The notes beneath the pieces were generated by a model that was given only the letters and a program-made list of their open reading frames with translations, had not been told where the DNA came from and searched no databases. Made by a program: the position numbers and the translations under genes. Shown in pieces: positions 50,842 to 60,570 of a stretch of DNA of 64,000 nucleotides. The stretch covers positions 82,132 through 146,131 of the forward strand of contig JANYLB010000054.1 of NCBI GenBank assembly GCA_025363815.1, written 5' to 3'. Source of the stretch: Actinomycetes bacterium. Lineage in GTDB: Bacteria > Actinomycetota > Acidimicrobiia > IMCC26256 > JANYLB01. Numbering within the stretch: the stretch's first letter is position 1; each line of letters begins with the position of its first letter.

Positions 50842-51783
50842 TCACTGCCGGAGGATGCGGCGGGTCACCTCCACATCGCGCTGCATCTGCTCGATCAGCG
50901 CCTCGATCGAGTCGAACCGTTCCTCGCCGCGGAGCCGTTCCACGAACGAAATTTCTGCGGCCTGGCCATACAGATCGCCGGAAAAGTCGAGCAGATAGGC
51001 CTCTAGCAGCGGCACCGGCGCGTCTTCGTAGAAGGTTGGGCGACGGCCCAACGAGATCGCCGCCGGGTACACGATCCGGTCCGCGCCGGAGAAGGTGCCC
51101 GCGTAGATACCATCGGCAGGCAGGCACAGCTCCGGCGCGACGGCAAGGTTGGCCGTCGGAAAGCCGAGGTCGCGCCCTCGCTTGTCGCCGGTCTCCACCG
51201 TGCCCCTCACCGCGTGGGGTCGGCCGAGCAACGATGCGGCCGATGCGACATCACCATCGGCGAGCAGCCGCCGGATGCGCGTCGACGAGACCGGTTCGCC
51301 TCCGACCCCCTCCGGCGACACCAGTCCCAGACCGATCACCTCGAACCCGTGCTCGACGCCCATGCGCTCGAGTAGCGCGACGTTGCCGCCGCGGCGGTGC
51401 CCGAAGTGGAAGTCGGCCCCCACGACCACCAGTCGGGCGTGGAGCTGGCCGACGAGGATCTCTTCTACGAACTGCTCTGCGGTCTCGTTGCTGCGGGATT
51501 CGTCGAACGTGAGGGGCCAGACCACGTCGACCAGACCGGTCGCGTCCAGGAGCTCGAGCCTCTGTTCGAGCGTGTTCAACAGCTTGGGTGCCGACTCCGG
51601 ACGGACGACCTGGGCGGGATGGCGATCGAAAGTCAGCACTGCGGCTTCGAGATCACGTGCTCGGGCGAGGTCGTTCACGAGCCGGAGAACCTCGCGGTGG
51701 CCCAGGTGCACGCCGTCGAACGCGCCGATCGTGACGACGCTCCCTCTCTCGACACCCACGCCGGAGTCGCGCGCGATCCTCAT
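50842..51783 (-). CDS. ribF: Bifunctional riboflavin kinase/FAD synthetase
   Basis: A 313-residue enzyme that makes FMN and FAD. The N-terminal FAD-synthetase part has the nucleotidyltransferase motif '[17 protein letters not shown]'; the C-terminal flavokinase part has '[17 protein letters not shown]' and '[20 protein letters not shown]'. It overlaps truB by 4 nt (ATGA) and is followed by rpsO, as in many actinobacteria. Confidence 0.95.
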   Translation of the reverse strand: MRIARDSGVGVERGSVVTIGAFDGVHLGHREVLRLVNDLARARDLEAAVLTFDRHPAQVVRPESAPKLLNTLEQRLELLDATGLVDVVWPLTFDESRSNETAEQFVEEILVGQLHARLVVVGADFHFGHRRGGNVALLERMGVEHGFEVIGLGLVSPEGVGGEPVSSTRIRRLLADGDVASAASLLGRPHAVRGTVETGDKRGRDLGFPTANLAVAPELCLPADGIYAGTFSGADRIVYPAAISLGRRPTFYEDAPVPLLEAYLLDFSGDLYGQAAEISFVERLRGEERFDSIEALIEQMQRDVEVTRRILRQ

Positions 51784-52661
51784 GCGCCGACCACCACTGC
51801 GGGCTTGAGCGCGGCACCGCGCCGCTCGTAGACGCCGAGGAGCGAACCGTCGGAACCGATGACCGCAAACGGACCCGGGGCCCCGGGATCCACGGGGAGC
51901 CCCGACGCGGCAAACACCGTGCCGTGCGTCACTGCTCGGGCGATCTCGTCATCGACGAGGAAGGAATCGAGGTCACGCACCGCCTCGCGCGGTGCGAGTA
52001 GCGCGCCGACCGGATCGGCTTCGATGTCGTCGAGCGAATGGGCCTCGTCGAGAGTGAACGACCCGACGCTCAAGCGCCGCAGCGTGGCGACATGGGCGAA
52101 ACCACCGAGCGCGGTTCCGAGATCCGCGGCCAGGGCCCTGATGTAGGTCCCGCTTCCGCACTCCACAAAGATCGTCGCCACCGGGTAGGGCCCCGGTTCG
52201 AATGCCTCGACCTCGATGCGATCGATGCGAACGCGGCGCGGCGCGCGCTCGATCTCCTCTCCTGCTCGTGCCATCTCGTGGAGACGTCGGCCGCCGATCT
52301 TGATCGCAGAGACCATCGGGGGCACCTGATCGATCTCGCCGATGAAACGGGGGGTGGCGCCAACCACCGCTTCGAGGTCGATCGACATCGAGCAACGGTC
52401 GACCACCCGACCGGCGGCGTCGAGCGTGTCGGTGGCGATTCCGAATACAACGTCGCTGCGGTACGACTTGGCCTCTACCGACAGGAAGCGCATCAGACGG
52501 GTCGCACGGCCGAGGCCGACGAGGAGCACGCCCGTCGCGTCGGGGTCGAGGGTGCCGGCGTGACCGACCTTGCGTTGGCCCGCGGCCTTGCGCACCCGCG
52601 CCACCACATCGTGCGAGGTGCATCCGCCAGGTTTGTCGACCACCAGCAATCCGTCGAGCAC
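51780..52661 (-). CDS. truB: tRNA pseudouridine(55) synthase
   Basis: A 293-residue pseudouridine synthase forming Psi55 in the T-loop. The catalytic aspartate is Asp39 in 'VGHAGTLDPDATGVLLVG'. 'GLLVVDKPGGCTSHDVVARV' is the family N-terminus, and 'CGSGTYIRALAADLGTALGG' is the RNA-contacting region. It lies between nrnA (84 bp upstream) and ribF (overlapping). Confidence 0.95.
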   Translation of the reverse strand: MLDGLLVVDKPGGCTSHDVVARVRKAAGQRKVGHAGTLDPDATGVLLVGLGRATRLMRFLSVEAKSYRSDVVFGIATDTLDAAGRVVDRCSMSIDLEAVVGATPRFIGEIDQVPPMVSAIKIGGRRLHEMARAGEEIERAPRRVRIDRIEVEAFEPGPYPVATIFVECGSGTYIRALAADLGTALGGFAHVATLRRLSVGSFTLDEAHSLDDIEADPVGALLAPREAVRDLDSFLVDDEIARAVTHGTVFAASGLPVDPGAPGPFAVIGSDGSLLGVYERRGAALKPAVVVGA

Positions 52662-52745
52662 GCCCGCACCCTACGATGGTCGACTCCGGTTGCGTCGAGT
52701 CAGTGGGAGCCCACAACTCCGCCTGCTGCTCTGGATACAGACGGG

Positions 52746-53723
52746 TCAGAGAGCCGCTTTGATGCGCTCGATGACCTCGGGGATCGGATCGGAGCTGGTG
52801 AAGCCGGCCGCGAAACGATGGCCACCGCCACCCTCGCGTTCGGCGATCCTGCACACGTCGACGTTGCCGAGCGACCGAAGACTGACCCGCACCGTCCCGG
52901 TGGGCTCCTCCTTGATCACGCAGCTCACCTCGGCCTCCGCAGTCCGGCGTACCAGGTCTATGAGACCTTCGGCCTCGTCGATGGTCACCCCGTGGCGGTC
53001 GAAGTCGTCGACCGTGACCGCGGTCCAGACGAATCGTTGATCGACACAGAGCTCCGCCCGGCCGAGTATCTCGGCCACGAGCTGGAGATAGGCGAACCGG
53101 TGCTCCTCGAACAAGGCCCTACTCAGGCGCTCGACGGGAACGCCATACCCGACGAGCTCACGCGCGAGATCGAACACCTCCGGGGTGGTCGTGGCGTACT
53201 GGAATCGGCCGGTGTCGCAGACGAGCGCGGCGTAGAGGCACACCGCCGGTTCGTGCGCCATCGGAAGCTCTAGCTCCCCCATCAAACGGCGGACGACGAC
53301 CGCGGTCGCAGCGGCGTCGGGGTCGATCACGTTCACCGAGCCGTACCGGTCGTTCGACACATGGTGATCGAGCACGATCAGCTCACCGGCCGCCTTGGCC
53401 GAAGGTTCGAGGTCGCCGAGGCGCGACATCGAACCGCAATCGAATGTGACCATCACCTGGGGGGCCAACGGGAACTCGCCCGGTGGAACGAGGGTCTCGA
53501 GGCCGGGCAGCTCGCGGTAGTGCGGCGCCACGACGAAAGGGTTCGGGAACGACGCGATGCTCTTGCGACCGGCCGCGCGCAATGCATGGTGCAACGCGAG
53601 CATGGAGCCGAGAGCATCGCCGTCGGGACTGACGTGACACGCGAGGGCGACCACCGGCGCGTCGGCGATCAGCTGCGCCGCACGCTTCAGGGCTGCTTCG
53701 ACGCTGTTGGCCGCTTCGCTCAC
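52746..53723 (-). CDS. nrnA: DHH-family oligoribonuclease/pAp phosphatase (NrnA-like)
   Basis: A 325-residue DHH/DHHA1 phosphoesterase. 'ALACHVSPDGDALGSMLALH', 'MVTFDCGSM' and 'LIVLDHHVSND' carry the metal ligands, and 'GGGGHRFAAGF' is the DHHA1 substrate loop. NrnA degrades nanoRNAs (2-5 nt) and dephosphorylates 3'-phosphoadenosine 5'-phosphate. Its start overlaps the rbfA stop (GTGA), so it belongs to the infB-rbfA operon. Confidence 0.9.
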   Translation of the reverse strand: MSEAANSVEAALKRAAQLIADAPVVALACHVSPDGDALGSMLALHHALRAAGRKSIASFPNPFVVAPHYRELPGLETLVPPGEFPLAPQVMVTFDCGSMSRLGDLEPSAKAAGELIVLDHHVSNDRYGSVNVIDPDAAATAVVVRRLMGELELPMAHEPAVCLYAALVCDTGRFQYATTTPEVFDLARELVGYGVPVERLSRALFEEHRFAYLQLVAEILGRAELCVDQRFVWTAVTVDDFDRHGVTIDEAEGLIDLVRRTAEAEVSCVIKEEPTGTVRVSLRSLGNVDVCRIAEREGGGGHRFAAGFTSSDPIPEVIERIKAAL

Positions 53724-54154
53724 GCCTCTTCCCCGTCGTCTGGACGGTAGGGGCCGACAGGTGAGGTCGAGCTGTCACGATCGCGGAGCTCGCGCAGGAT
53801 CTGCTCGACCCGCTGGCTCTGAGCGACCGACGGATCGACCTTGAAATGCAGCTCGGGAAGGTATCTCAGGCGGACCTCGCGGCTCAGCACCGAACGTAGG
53901 TGGCGCGTCGCCGACACCAGAGCAGCGGCAGTCGCGTCAACCTCTTCTTCGGTCTGGGCCGCTCCTTTCTTGTCGAGCGCCGAGTAGTAGACCGTCGCGT
54001 GGCGGAGATCGCGGCTCACCTCGACGTCGGTGAGTGTGATGAATCCGAGGCGCGGATCGGAGAGCCGTTCCAGCTCCTCGGCGAGCACCTCACGCACGAC
54101 CTCGTTGACCCGCGCCGTACGCGGGAACTTGCGCGGCGGCCGACCTCGGCTCAC
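53720..54154 (-). CDS. rbfA: 30S ribosome-binding factor A
   Basis: A 144-residue KH-fold cold-shock ribosome maturation factor. The diagnostic segments are 'RVNEVVREVLAEELERLSDP', 'LGFITLTDVEVSRDLRHATV', 'RLRYLPELHFKVDPS'. The GTG start overlaps the stop of the small DUF503-like ORF. It is followed by nrnA with a 4-nt overlap. Confidence 0.94.
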   Translation of the reverse strand: MSRGRPPRKFPRTARVNEVVREVLAEELERLSDPRLGFITLTDVEVSRDLRHATVYYSALDKKGAAQTEEEVDATAAALVSATRHLRSVLSREVRLRYLPELHFKVDPSVAQSQRVEQILRELRDRDSSTSPVGPYRPDDGEEA

Positions 54155-54258
54155 TGCTCCCTCTCGCCCCTCGACTGCGCGCGCGCGACGAAACCCGTCG
54201 CCTTCGACGATCGACTCTGGCTCACGTGGAGATCGAAGCTCACTGCAGCCGCATTCAC
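54151..54258 (-). pseudogene. Internally deleted DUF503 (YlxP-like) remnant
   Basis: A 35-residue frame between infB and rbfA. Its first 19 residues, 'VNAAAVSFDLHVSQSRSSK', match the start of DUF503 proteins ('..A...DLH....RSLK.KR'), which occupy exactly this place in actinobacterial infB-rbfA operons. The last part, 'ARAQSRGEREQ', resembles a DUF503 tail. About 60 central residues are missing, so this looks like an in-frame deletion that kept the GTGA overlap with rbfA. DUF503 has no firmly established function. Confidence 0.5.
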
Positions 54259-54287
54259 GCCACCAGTGTCGCGCCGGAGGAAGGGGC

Positions 54288-57155
54288 TCAGCTCAGGGTG
54301 CGCGCGATCTCTCTCATATCGAAGGTCTCGATGAGATCGCCGGGCTTGAGGTCCTGGTAGTTCTCGAGGCCGATACCGCACTCGAAGCCCTCCCTTACCT
54401 CACGCACATCGTCCTTGAACCGCCGCAACGAAGCGACCGAGCCCTTCCAGATGACCGTGCTGTCTCGCAGGAACCGCACTTGCGAGCCTCGGGTGATCGT
54501 TCCGTGGCGCACGAAGCACCCGGCGATCTTGCCGATCCGTGGGACGCCGAAGATCTCACGGACCTCGGCCTCGCCGGTGACGACCTCTTCGTACTCGGGC
54601 TTCAGCATGCCGAGCAGCGCGTTGCTGACGTCGTCGAGCACCTGGTAGATGACCTCGTAGAGCCGCAGTTCGACCTTCTCGTGCGCCGCGAGCTCACGCG
54701 CCGGACGGTCGGGTCGGACGTTGAAGCCGACGACAGTCGCGTTGGACACAGCGGCGAGGTCGACGTCGGACTTGGTGATCCCGCCGACCCCGCGCAGAAC
54801 GAACGAGAGCCGGACTTCGTCGTGTTCCTGGTCGAGCTTGCGCAGCGATTCGGTGAGCGCTTCGAGCGAACCCTGCATGTCGGCCTTGACGATCAGGTTG
54901 AGAGTGGCGACCTCGCCCCGCTCCACCATCGCGAAGATGTCTTCGAGACGGGCACCACCAGCGAGCATCATCGGGTGCGAGAGATTGGAAGCTCGACGAC
55001 GGTGTGCCCGAGCCTCGGCCACCGCGCGGGCGACCTTCTCGTTCGGAGCGACGCGCAGTTCATCGCCGGCGAGCGGCGTGTCGTCGAGGCCCAACACCTC
55101 TACAGGCGTCGAGGGTCCCGCCTCGGTTACCGAGTTGCCACGCTCGTCGAACATCGCCCGAACCTTGCCCCAGCCGCCACCGGCGACCACCGGCTCACCA
55201 ACGCGCAGGGTTCCGCGCTCGACCAGCGCGGTTACGACCGGTCCGCGGCCGGGGTCGAGATTCGCCTCGAGCACGAACGCTCGAGCCGGCGCCTTCGGGT
55301 TCGCTCGGAGCTGTTCTGCGAGCTGGGCATCGGCGACGAGCAAGAGGCTCTCGAGGAGCTCTTCGACACCGATGCCGGCCGGCGCGGCGACGTCGAGGAC
55401 TAGGGTGTCTCCACCCCATTCCTCGGGGACCAGCCCATGCTCGGAGAGCTGCTGGCGGACGCGCGTCGGATCGGCGTTCTCGCGGTCGGTCTTGGTGACC
55501 GCGACGACGATCGGCACCTCGGCCGCCTTGGCGTGGTTGATCGCCTCGATGGTCTGGGGCATCACACCATCGTCGGCCGCGACAACGAGGACCGCGATGT
55601 CGGTAGCTTCGGCTCCGCGGGCCCGCATGGCGGTGAACGCCTCGTGCCCAGGGGTGTCGATGAAGGTGATCTTGCGACCATTGCTTTCGGCTTGGTACGC
55701 GCCGATGTGCTGCGTGATCCCGCCGGCCTCACCGGAGACGACATCGGTGTGACGGATCGTGTCGAGCAATGTCGTCTTGCCGTGGTCGACGTGGCCCATC
55801 ACGGTCACGATCGGAGCGCGCGGCTCGAGAAGCGCTTCATCGTCATCTTCGTCTTCACCAAGCATCGCCTGAAGCTCGAGCTCGGCTTCTTGACCGGGCT
55901 CGACGAGAAGAATCTCGGCACCGAGCTCCTGGGCGATGAACTCGATCATCTCGTCGGCCAGGGACTGCGTCGCCGTGACCATCTCGCCCGCGTCGAAGAG
56001 GATCCGAACGATGTCGCCGGTCTTACGGTTGAAACGAGGCGCGAGCTCCTGAACCGTGCTGCCGCGCGGGATGACGATCTCACCCTCGGGGATCGGCGCG
56101 TCGGCCGGAGTCAGCGACGAGACCGACGCGGGTCCGAGATCCTCGAAATCGCGACGACGCCGCTTCTTGCGTCGGGGTCGCTGACCCTGCGGACCAGGAC
56201 GCCCACGGTTACCACCGCCGGGGCCACCACCGGGTCCACCGGGGCCACCACGACCGCCGCCGGGGCCGCCGGGGCCACCACCGGGGCCACCACGACCGCC
56301 GCCGGGGCCACCACCGGGTCCACCGGGGCCACCACCGAAACCACCGGGGCGAGGGCCACCGCCGGCACCGGCACCGGGACCGCCACCGAAACCACCAGGG
56401 CGACCGCCACCGCCACCGAAGCCGCCGGGGCGAGGGCCACCGGAACTGGTACGCGGACCGCCACCACTGCGTTGACCGGGCGGAGGCGGAATCGGACGAC
56501 CACCGGGGGGCGGCGGGATGGGCTTGCCCGACGGACCGCGCAGAATCGGAGCCGGCGCGCTCGGAGCGGAATCGTCAGCTGTCGCGGCCGGTGGTACGAC
56601 GGCCGGTGGTACGACGGCCGGGGGCGAGGCGGGTTCCACTGGCGCGGTCGGGGCCGGAGCAGTCGGCGGGGCCGCAACCGCCGCGGGCCCGATCGGTGGC
56701 GCGGGAGCGACCGGTGCCGGGCGCGGCGGCGGAGTCGATGCAGAAGGGGGCGGGGCAACCGGGCGAAGGGGTGCCTCGGTAGGCATCGGCTTCGAGCGCA
56801 CGACGCGGTGCGCCGAAGCCGACGGCGGTGTCGGTATCGGGGCGTCGGCCGCGAGATCGGCTGCAACGACAGGCGTCGCGTCGGGCGTGATCAGCGCGCG
56901 ACCGGATCGAACCGGTGCCGCCGACTTCTCGTTCTTGGCCGCAGGCTTCTCGGCCGGCTTCTCCTCGGGGATCGGCTCGCGCCGAAGTCCCTTCGAGTCA
57001 GCCAGTCGCCGGACGCGGTCCGCGGAAGGGTTGTCGATGCTCGAGCTGTGGCTCTTCACGCCGATCTTGAGCTCTTCGGAGAGCTCCAGCACAACGTGAT
57101 TCTCGACGCCGAGCTCACGTGCGAGCTCGTAGACCCTGATCTTCTTGGTGGCCAA
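54288..57155 (-). CDS. infB: Translation initiation factor IF-2
   Basis: A 955-residue IF-2. The N-terminal '[20 protein letters not shown]' motif is followed by a very long Pro/Ala then Gly/Pro/Arg-rich linker (to about residue 335), a second IF2-N domain, and the GTPase core: '[20 protein letters not shown]', '[20 protein letters not shown]', '[13 protein letters not shown]', then domains II-IV. It positions initiator tRNA on the 30S subunit. The TTG at 57155 has AGGGA upstream and gives the family start; longer frames run into ylxR. Confidence 0.95.
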   Translation of the reverse strand: MATKKIRVYELARELGVENHVVLELSEELKIGVKSHSSSIDNPSADRVRRLADSKGLRREPIPEEKPAEKPAAKNEKSAAPVRSGRALITPDATPVVAADLAADAPIPTPPSASAHRVVRSKPMPTEAPLRPVAPPPSASTPPPRPAPVAPAPPIGPAAVAAPPTAPAPTAPVEPASPPAVVPPAVVPPAATADDSAPSAPAPILRGPSGKPIPPPPGGRPIPPPPGQRSGGGPRTSSGGPRPGGFGGGGGRPGGFGGGPGAGAGGGPRPGGFGGGPGGPGGGPGGGRGGPGGGPGGPGGGRGGPGGPGGGPGGGNRGRPGPQGQRPRRKKRRRRDFEDLGPASVSSLTPADAPIPEGEIVIPRGSTVQELAPRFNRKTGDIVRILFDAGEMVTATQSLADEMIEFIAQELGAEILLVEPGQEAELELQAMLGEDEDDDEALLEPRAPIVTVMGHVDHGKTTLLDTIRHTDVVSGEAGGITQHIGAYQAESNGRKITFIDTPGHEAFTAMRARGAEATDIAVLVVAADDGVMPQTIEAINHAKAAEVPIVVAVTKTDRENADPTRVRQQLSEHGLVPEEWGGDTLVLDVAAPAGIGVEELLESLLLVADAQLAEQLRANPKAPARAFVLEANLDPGRGPVVTALVERGTLRVGEPVVAGGGWGKVRAMFDERGNSVTEAGPSTPVEVLGLDDTPLAGDELRVAPNEKVARAVAEARAHRRRASNLSHPMMLAGGARLEDIFAMVERGEVATLNLIVKADMQGSLEALTESLRKLDQEHDEVRLSFVLRGVGGITKSDVDLAAVSNATVVGFNVRPDRPARELAAHEKVELRLYEVIYQVLDDVSNALLGMLKPEYEEVVTGEAEVREIFGVPRIGKIAGCFVRHGTITRGSQVRFLRDSTVIWKGSVASLRRFKDDVREVREGFECGIGLENYQDLKPGDLIETFDMREIARTLS

Positions 57156-57166
57156 GTCTCTGGTCC

Positions 57167-57430
57167 CTACCGTTCCTTGTCGTCGCTGCCGAACAGTCTC
57201 GCGCGTAACGCCTTGATCTCGGGGCCCGGGAGTGGTGGGCGCCGAAACGCCCTCCATAGTGCCCCCCTGTGCAGCGCCGCCTCCCAACATTGCTGGGAGC
57301 CGCTGCAGAGCCACGCTCCCCGCCCCGGCCCCGGGCCCGGCCGCACCGATCCATCGGGTGCGGCGGCGAGGCGGACGAGCTCCGAGGGCACCGCCGCGCG
57401 ACGGCACCCTACGCAGGTACGCCGGGGATT
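57167..57430 (-). CDS. ylxR: YlxR-family RNA-binding protein
   Basis: The domain is clear: 'RRTCVGCRRAAVPSELVRLA' at the N-terminus, 'GPGRGAWLCSG' in the middle and 'IKALRARLF' at the end, between nusA and infB as expected. YlxR proteins bind RNA and affect transcription. The start is a problem: no ATG, GTG or TTG lies close upstream of 'RRTCVGC' in this frame. The nearest ATG is at 57595, inside nusA. The left edge given here (57430) is simply the first codon at the nusA stop. It may start from a rare codon, or the sequence may contain an error. Confidence 0.75.
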   Translation of the reverse strand, partial: NPRRTCVGCRRAAVPSELVRLAAAPDGSVRPGPGPGRGAWLCSGSQQCWEAALHRGALWRAFRRPPLPGPEIKALRARLFGSDDKER

Positions 57431-58655
57431 ACTCGACGGTCGTCCCTTCGACCGGTTGCACCTCTTGTTGTGCTGCCTCCGCCACTGGTTGGGGCGGTGC
57501 TGATGGCGAGCTCGCTGATGGGGCAGCTTCCTCGCCGTTTGGGGTCGGCACCTCCGCCTCAGCGGCGTAGCCGGCTGCCGCAGCCGAGATCGCATCTCCA
57601 CCTTCGGCGGGCTGCCACTCGAGCTCACCGGTGGAGTTGGTCACCCATTCGCCTTCGGCGTACTCGACCCCGCCGCCGGCCTCTTCCTCGGCGAGTTGGG
57701 TCTCGCTCTTGATGTCGACCCGCCAGCCGGTGAGGCGCGCGGCGAGGCGCGCGTTCTGGCCTTCCTTGCCGATCGCGAGCGACAGCTGGAAGTCGGGGAC
57801 GATGACCTCGGCGGTGCCTGTGTCGGGATGAATGCGGACCTCGCGCACGCGTGCCGGCGCGAGCGCCTTCATCACGAACTCCGACGGCTCATCGCTGTAG
57901 GGGACGATGTCGACCTTCTCGCCCCGAACTTCGTTGACCACCATGCGCACCCGCGACCCGCGGGCGCCTACGCACGCGCCGACAGGGTCGACGTTGTTGT
58001 CGTTCGACGAGACGGCGATCTTCGTGCGGTGCCCCGGCTCGCGTGCAATGGCCTTCAGCTCGACGACCCCGTCGACGATCTCTGGGACCTCGAGCTCGAA
58101 GAGTCGCTTGACCAAGCCAGGGTGAGTTCGGGACACGACAATTTGCGGGCCTTTCGCGGTCTTGCGGACCTCGACGATGTAGGCCTTGAGCCGGCTGCCG
58201 TGCTCGTAACGCTCGTTCTGGACCTGCTCCGCCTGCGGCAGGAGCGCTTCGACCCGACCGAGATCGAGCAACGTGTATCTCTGGTCGGTCTGCTGGATGA
58301 TCCCGGTGACGATGTCGCCTTCGCGGCCGGCGTACTCCTCGTACTTCATCTCTCGTTCGAACTCACGGATGCGTTGCAGGATCACCTGCTTCGCAGTCTG
58401 CGCGGCGATGCGGCCGAAGTCGTTCGGGGTGTCGTCCCACTCGCGCACGACGTTTCCGTCATCGTCGAGCTCCTGCGCGATCACACGAATGTCGCCGGTT
58501 TCGACGTCGACCTCGACCTCGGCCTCTTCAGCGGCATCTGGCATGCGCTTATATGCCGTGACCAGCGCATCCGCGAGCGCCTGCAGCATGATCTCGACCG
58601 AGATCCCCTTGTCGCGCTCGATCGTCTCGAGCGCCTCCATCATGTCTCTATTCAT
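57429..58655 (-). CDS. nusA: Transcription termination/antitermination protein NusA
   Basis: A 408-residue NusA. The N-terminal polymerase-binding domain is followed by S1 ('[20 protein letters not shown]') and two KH domains ('[20 protein letters not shown]' and '[20 protein letters not shown]'). A Glu/Ala/Pro-rich C-terminal tail of about 75 residues replaces the E. coli acidic repeats, as in other actinobacteria. The ATG at 58655 overlaps the rimP stop (ATGA). Confidence 0.95.
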   Translation of the reverse strand: MNRDMMEALETIERDKGISVEIMLQALADALVTAYKRMPDAAEEAEVEVDVETGDIRVIAQELDDDGNVVREWDDTPNDFGRIAAQTAKQVILQRIREFEREMKYEEYAGREGDIVTGIIQQTDQRYTLLDLGRVEALLPQAEQVQNERYEHGSRLKAYIVEVRKTAKGPQIVVSRTHPGLVKRLFELEVPEIVDGVVELKAIAREPGHRTKIAVSSNDNNVDPVGACVGARGSRVRMVVNEVRGEKVDIVPYSDEPSEFVMKALAPARVREVRIHPDTGTAEVIVPDFQLSLAIGKEGQNARLAARLTGWRVDIKSETQLAEEEAGGGVEYAEGEWVTNSTGELEWQPAEGGDAISAAAAGYAAEAEVPTPNGEEAAPSASSPSAPPQPVAEAAQQEVQPVEGTTVE

Positions 58656-59179
58656 GGCGTCGCAACCTTCTTCTTCGCGCTCTTCTTCTGGCGCCGGCCG
58701 GATCCGGGCTTCGGCGCCGGAACCCATTCGAAGACCGTATGGGCGGCCACAACGGCGTCGTAGGAAACGTTGAGGTGGGAACCGTCGACGTCGACGGTGC
58801 AGCCGTCGTCGCCGGCTTCAACGAGAAGACCCCTGTACCGGACCGTCTCACCATCAGGTTCGGCCGACACTGCCTTGATGGAGACCGTGGCGCCGACAGC
58901 ACGACGAAAGTGTGTCGGCGTGCGCAAAGGACGCTCGAGACCGGGGCTGCTGACCTCGAGGCTGTATGAACCGGAACCCAGGTCGGGGCCGCTCTGGTCG
59001 GCCGCGTCGAGCGCGGCCGAGACCGCCCGGGTCGCTGCCGTGAGCGCGTCGAGGTCGACGCCACCATCGCGGTCCACAGTCAGTTGGAGGGTGCGCCCGT
59101 CGATGCTGAGATCGAAGACCTCCAGGTCGAGCGACGCGACGATCGGCTCGATGGCTGCTCGCACCGTTTCCACTCGCAT
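58652..59179 (-). CDS. rimP: Ribosome maturation factor RimP
   Basis: A 175-residue 30S maturation factor, first gene of the rimP-nusA-ylxR-infB operon. 'IEPIVASLDLEVFDLSI', 'LQLTVDRDGGVDLDALTAAT' and 'YSLEVSSPGLERPLRTPTHF' are family hallmarks. A Lys/Arg-rich tail ends the protein. The ATG at 59179 has a GGGAGGTGAG ribosome site. Its leader contains a terminator, a second hairpin and a 17-bp direct repeat. Confidence 0.94.
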   Translation of the reverse strand: MRVETVRAAIEPIVASLDLEVFDLSIDGRTLQLTVDRDGGVDLDALTAATRAVSAALDAADQSGPDLGSGSYSLEVSSPGLERPLRTPTHFRRAVGATVSIKAVSAEPDGETVRYRGLLVEAGDDGCTVDVDGSHLNVSYDAVVAAHTVFEWVPAPKPGSGRRQKKSAKKKVATP

Positions 59180-59193
59180 CGCTCACCTCCCTA

Positions 59194-59225
59194 TCAATCG
59201 GGTCTGGCTGTCAATCGGGTCTGGC
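59194..59225. repeat. 17-bp tandem repeat in the rimP leader
   Basis: TCAATCGGGTCTGGC occurs at 59194-59208 and again at 59211-59225, period 17. It lies between the leader hairpins and the rimP ribosome site. It could be a recent duplication or a binding site for a protein or the ribosome. Confidence 0.7.
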
Positions 59226-59233
59226 CTGAACGC

Positions 59234-59255
59234 TTGCCCGTCTGACTCCGGGCAA
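59234..59255 (-). promoter_or_regulatory. Second leader hairpin, possible anti-terminator arm
   Basis: TTGCCCG and CGGGCAA form a 7-bp stem with an 8-nt loop directly after the T-run of the leader terminator. On the RNA its distal arm GGGCAA is also complementary to the TTGCCC of the terminator's 3' side, so the two structures can exclude each other. Confidence 0.45.
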
Positions 59256-59281
59256 TAAAAAACGTGGGCAACGGGCCCACG
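59256..59281 (-). terminator. Intrinsic terminator in the rimP-nusA-infB leader
   Basis: On the minus strand CGTGGGC, a 5-nt loop and GCCCACG form a 7-bp GC stem followed by TTTTTTA (59262-59256), the clearest rho-independent terminator of the window. It lies 77 bp before the rimP start and pointing into it, so it is either an attenuator for the operon or the delayed terminator of the ligase gene 194 bp upstream. A TATACT -10-like element at 59343-59338 could start a short leader transcript ending here. Confidence 0.75.
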
Positions 59282-59474
59282 CTCGCCTCGCCCTTCCGAC
59301 TCGCAGATGGGCCCAACTCGTCGGACAGAACCTGGCGAGTATATCGGACTCCACCCGGGATTTCCTGCTGCACTCCGCGGGCGTCGACACCCGGCCATCA
59401 ATGGATTGCTCACCTTATGGGCGCATATGGACAGAAACCGCGGCGGGCTCAGCGGGATTCGGGCGCGGCGGCGA

Positions 59475-60563
59475 TCAGGCGCCGAAGACGTCGCGAAGCT
59501 CGGCGGGTACGACCGACTCGAGCTGCGCGTAGGTACACGAGCTCGGTTCGCGCTCTGGACGCCAACGTTGGAAGCGCGCGGTGTGGCGAAACCGATCGCC
59601 CTGTAGGTGCTCGTACGCGACTTCGGCCACGAGCTCTATGCGCACGGGCTCCCACGAGAGATCCTTGCCCCCGGTCCAGCGGCTCTGGCCCCCCGGCATG
59701 CGGCTGGTCTCATGCGCGCTCGCTTCGGCCCATTCCGCCCAGGGGTGGTCGGCCAGTGCGCGTTCGCGGTAGGGCTCGAGCTCGTTGAGCAACTCTGCGC
59801 GGCGGGCCGCGGCAAAGCTGCTCGCGACCCCGACGTGGTGCAGCACGGAATGGTCGTCGTAGAGACCGAGCAGTAGAGAACCCACTCCCACTCCGTCCTT
59901 GTGGATGCGAAAGCCCGCTACGACGCAGTCGGCGGTACGCAAGTGCTTGACCTTGAACATGGTGCGCTTGCCTTCGCCGTACGCCGCGTCGAGCGGCTTC
60001 GCGACCACACCGTCGAGCCCTGCGCCCTCGAAGCGGCCGAACCAGTCTTGGGCCAGCGCCGGGTCCTGCGTCGCCGGTGTCAGGTAGACGGGTGGCGCGG
60101 CCGAGCCCAGCATCGAGACAAGGCGAGCCCGACGCTCAGAGAACGGCGCCGCCCTGAGGTCGTCGTCGCCTTCGGCCAGAAGATCGAACGCGACGAACGC
60201 GGCGGGGGTCTGCTCCGCGAGCATCGCAACTCGGCTCTTCGCCGGATGGATCCGCAACGAGAGCAGATCAAAGTCGAGGCCGGCATCGGTGGCGATCACG
60301 ATCTCGCCATCCACGACTGCCCTGTTGGGGAGCGCAGAGCGCAACGGTTCGACCAGATCGGGGAAGTAACGGGTCAACGATTTCTCGCTGCGGCTGCCGA
60401 GCTCGACGTTTTCACCGTCACGGAACACGATGCAGCGGAAGCCGTCCCATTTGGGCTCGTAGGACAACCCTGGCCCGATCGGCAGCTCCCGCGCCAGCTT
60501 CGCGAGCATCGGCGACACCGGCGGGTTGACCGGAAGCGGGCCACTGCGGGTCTCGGCGCTCAC
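59475..60563 (-). CDS. ATP-dependent DNA ligase (LigC/LigD ligase-domain type)
   Basis: A 362-residue stand-alone ligase. The adenylated lysine is Lys38 in 'YEPKWDGFRCIVFRDGENVE', and further motifs are 'VVDGEIVI', 'FVAFDLLAEG', 'LDGVVAKPLD' and 'RTMFKVKHLRTADCVVAGFR', followed by an OB-fold. Mycobacterial LigC has the same size and make-up and acts in repair, including NHEJ backup. No Ku, primase or nuclease domain is nearby. The GTG at 60563 follows proS by 7 bp. The longer frame to 60722 overlaps proS and was rejected. Confidence 0.88.
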   Translation of the reverse strand: MSAETRSGPLPVNPPVSPMLAKLARELPIGPGLSYEPKWDGFRCIVFRDGENVELGSRSEKSLTRYFPDLVEPLRSALPNRAVVDGEIVIATDAGLDFDLLSLRIHPAKSRVAMLAEQTPAAFVAFDLLAEGDDDLRAAPFSERRARLVSMLGSAAPPVYLTPATQDPALAQDWFGRFEGAGLDGVVAKPLDAAYGEGKRTMFKVKHLRTADCVVAGFRIHKDGVGVGSLLLGLYDDHSVLHHVGVASSFAAARRAELLNELEPYRERALADHPWAEWAEASAHETSRMPGGQSRWTGGKDLSWEPVRIELVAEVAYEHLQGDRFRHTARFQRWRPEREPSSCTYAQLESVVPAELRDVFGA

Positions 60564-60570
60564 AGGCGAA

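Noticed and set aside
56180..56480. CRISPR-like or tandem repeat array
   Set aside because: The repeats are in-frame codons for Gly/Pro/Arg in IF-2 with no uniform spacers.
55437..57503. 688-codon plus-strand ORF with TTAAG-type repeats
   Set aside because: The repetitive Thr/Ala/Gly stretch is the complement of the Gly/Pro-rich IF-2 linker; infB is certain on the minus strand.
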